Positions 5,352 through 6,569 of a DNA stretch of 6,569 bases are shown here, piece by piece. This DNA comes from Cytophagales bacterium (GTDB lineage Bacteria > Bacteroidota > Bacteroidia > Cytophagales > Spirosomataceae). The stretch lies in contig JABMMK010000033.1 in NCBI GenBank assembly GCA_013205605.1, positions 1-6,569 on the forward strand, in the 5' to 3' direction. The notes beneath the pieces were generated by a model. That model had not been told where the DNA came from, did no database searches, and saw only the letters and a program-made list of their open reading frames with translations. A program made the translations under genes and the position numbers. The stretch's first letter is position 1. Each line of letters begins with the position of its first letter.

Positions 5352-6412
5352 TGCCAATGAGACTAATTGTTACGGGGTCTATGGGCCTAATCGGTTCCGA
5401 AGTAAGTGAATATTTTCTTCAGAAAGGATGGGAGGTACATGGAATCGATAATAATCAGAGAGCCGTGTTTTTTGGGATGCAAGGAGATAATTCGTCCAAC
5501 AAGGATCGCCTAAAAATATATGGTTCCTCATATCAATTGCACAATACCATTGACATTCGAGATCGTCAGGCCATTTTAGATATTATTCCGGCCATTAAAC
5601 CGGATGCCATTGTTCATACCGCGGCCCAACCAAGCCATGACCGGGCGGCGTCCATTCCCTTTGAGGATTTTGATACCAATGCCGTGGGTACTTTCAACTT
5701 ATTAGAATCCCTTCGTCGTTACGATACCAACGTTCCTTTTGTTCATTTATCGACTAATAAAGTATATGGCGATGCTCCCAATTTGATCAAAATGAAGGAG
5801 TTGGAGACCCGTTATGATTACGATGATCCCACGTATTTCGAGGGTATTTCAGAAAGTTTTAGCATAGATCAGTCCAAGCACTCGCTGTTTGGGGCTTCTA
5901 AAGTTTCGGCTGATATTTCAGTGCAGGAATATGGACGTTATTTTAATATGCCAACCGCCTGTTTGCGAGGAGGTTGCTTAACAGGTCCAAACCATGCTGG
6001 AGTTGAATTGCATGGCTTTTTAAGTTATTTGATCAAGTGCAATATCGAGGAAAAGGAGTACACCGTTTTTGGATATAAGGGAAAGCAGGTGCGCGATAAT
6101 ATCCATTCCTACGATGTAGCTCGGTTTATTGAGGAGTTTTTAAAGGCTCCCCGCATCGCTGAGGTGTATAACATCGGTGGGGGTAAAGATAATTCGGTTT
6201 CTATTTTAGAGGCCTTTGAGTTAATTGCCAAAATTTCTGGCAAGCCCATGAAATATACATATCTTGACCAAAATAGAATAGGCGATCATATCTGTTATTA
6301 CAGTGATTTGAAAAAAATGAAAGCCCATTATCCAAATTGGGATATCACCAAATCGCTTGAAGACGTGTTTGTAGACATTTATACGCGCTACATGGAAACA
6401 GCTCAATCATGA
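5351..6412 (+). CDS. NAD-dependent nucleotide-sugar epimerase/dehydratase (CDP-paratose 2-epimerase-like)
   Basis: Extended short-chain dehydrogenase acting on a nucleotide-diphosphate sugar in the cytosol, probably for a surface polysaccharide. The 353 residues include the Rossmann motif GSMGLIG at 9-15, Asp33-Asn34 for the NAD ribose, TAAQPSHDRAA from 90, STNKVYGD from 134, RGGCLTGP at 206-213 and GYKGKQVRDNIHS from 241. STNKVYGD, GKQVRD and the overall pattern recall the CDP-paratose/CDP-tyvelose 2-epimerase group (RfbE), but the substrate cannot be read from sequence. The catalytic YxxxK motif reads HSLFGASK, with Phe180 where Tyr is expected and Lys184 kept. I recall related QPSHD-type proteins with the same Phe, so this may be a family trait rather than damage. 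The start could be ATG 5351 or the ATG two codons later (5357). The gene has its own candidate promoter and overlaps the next gene by four bases (ATGA), indicating translational coupling. Confidence 0.88.
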   Translation: MPMRLIVTGSMGLIGSEVSEYFLQKGWEVHGIDNNQRAVFFGMQGDNSSNKDRLKIYGSSYQLHNTIDIRDRQAILDIIPAIKPDAIVHTAAQPSHDRAASIPFEDFDTNAVGTFNLLESLRRYDTNVPFVHLSTNKVYGDAPNLIKMKELETRYDYDDPTYFEGISESFSIDQSKHSLFGASKVSADISVQEYGRYFNMPTACLRGGCLTGPNHAGVELHGFLSYLIKCNIEEKEYTVFGYKGKQVRDNIHSYDVARFIEEFLKAPRIAEVYNIGGGKDNSVSILEAFELIAKISGKPMKYTYLDQNRIGDHICYYSDLKKMKAHYPNWDITKSLEDVFVDIYTRYMETAQS

Positions 6413-6569
6413 AAATATTAATTACAGGTGGCTGCGGGTTTGTTGGCTCAAATTTAGCCATCCTTTTTAAGCACTATTATACCGATTCAGAAATCTATTG
6501 CTTAGACAATCTTTCCAGGCGGGGATCTGAAATTAATTTACAAAAAATACTGGCACAGGGCATTCATTT
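6409..6569 (+). CDS. NAD-dependent epimerase/dehydratase, 5' part only (runs off the window)
   Basis: Only the first 53 complete codons are present. They show the extended SDR Rossmann start MKILITGGCGFVGSNLA with GGCGFVG at 7-13, and DNLSRRGSEINL beginning at Asp33, the NAD-ribose-binding residue. From memory this start closely resembles Salmonella RfbE, the CDP-tyvelose 2-epimerase (MKLLITGGCGFLGSNLA followed by DNLSRKG), so an NDP-sugar 2-epimerase is plausible. Catalytic residues and substrate-binding segments lie outside the window, so this stays tentative. The ATG overlaps the previous stop codon as ATGA, so the two SDR genes are almost certainly one transcriptional unit with linked steps. 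Confidence 0.85.
   Translation, partial: MKILITGGCGFVGSNLAILFKHYYTDSEIYCLDNLSRRGSEINLQKILAQGIH

Noticed and set aside
6221..6406. Minus-strand open frame inside the first epimerase gene
   Set aside because: It is fully contained in a conserved SDR gene and has no independent support.

Overview
The window most likely comes from a member of the Bacteroidota, possibly Cytophagales. Three things suggest this: an LptB ATPase whose sequence resembles the Bacteroidota type as I remember it, a candidate promoter matching the Bacteroidota -7 element TAnnTTTG, and A/T-rich leaders without clear Shine-Dalgarno sequences. The placement rests on recall and motif reading, not on a database search. The DNA is moderately AT-rich, and the middle gene on the minus strand is visibly more so.

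Layout, left to right. (1) lptB, the ATPase of the LPS transport complex. Its first codons lie before the window, and an in-frame TGA interrupts its N-terminus at 27-29. (2) A gap of about 63 bp (717-779) made almost entirely of 7-bp repeats of TAGGTAA/TAGGTAT, starting in the lptB stop codon and ending at the next start codon. (3) A PLP-dependent trans-sulfuration enzyme of the cystathionine gamma-synthase/lyase family (780-1910, +). (4) A convergent gene for a polytopic membrane protein of unknown function (1905-3461, -). It overlaps the previous gene by six bases, and the palindrome TTATAA supplies both stop codons. (5) A divergent intergenic region of 113 bp with a perfect 10-bp inverted repeat. 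(6) recJ, a single-stranded DNA exonuclease (3575-5314, +). (7) A 36-bp gap with a good TAnnTTTG promoter match and two small inverted repeats. (8) Two NAD-dependent nucleotide-sugar epimerase/dehydratase genes overlapping as ATGA (5351-6412 and 6409 to the window end). They look like the start of a surface polysaccharide gene cluster that continues beyond the window.

Only the last two genes clearly form a functional unit. lptB and the right-hand sugar genes share a broad cell-envelope theme, but recJ and the sulfur amino-acid gene are unrelated housekeeping functions. I see no RNA genes, CRISPR arrays, insertion sequences, phage genes or defence system. The points most worth checking are the interrupted lptB start, the heptad repeat array, and the Tyr-to-Phe change in the catalytic motif of the first sugar epimerase.
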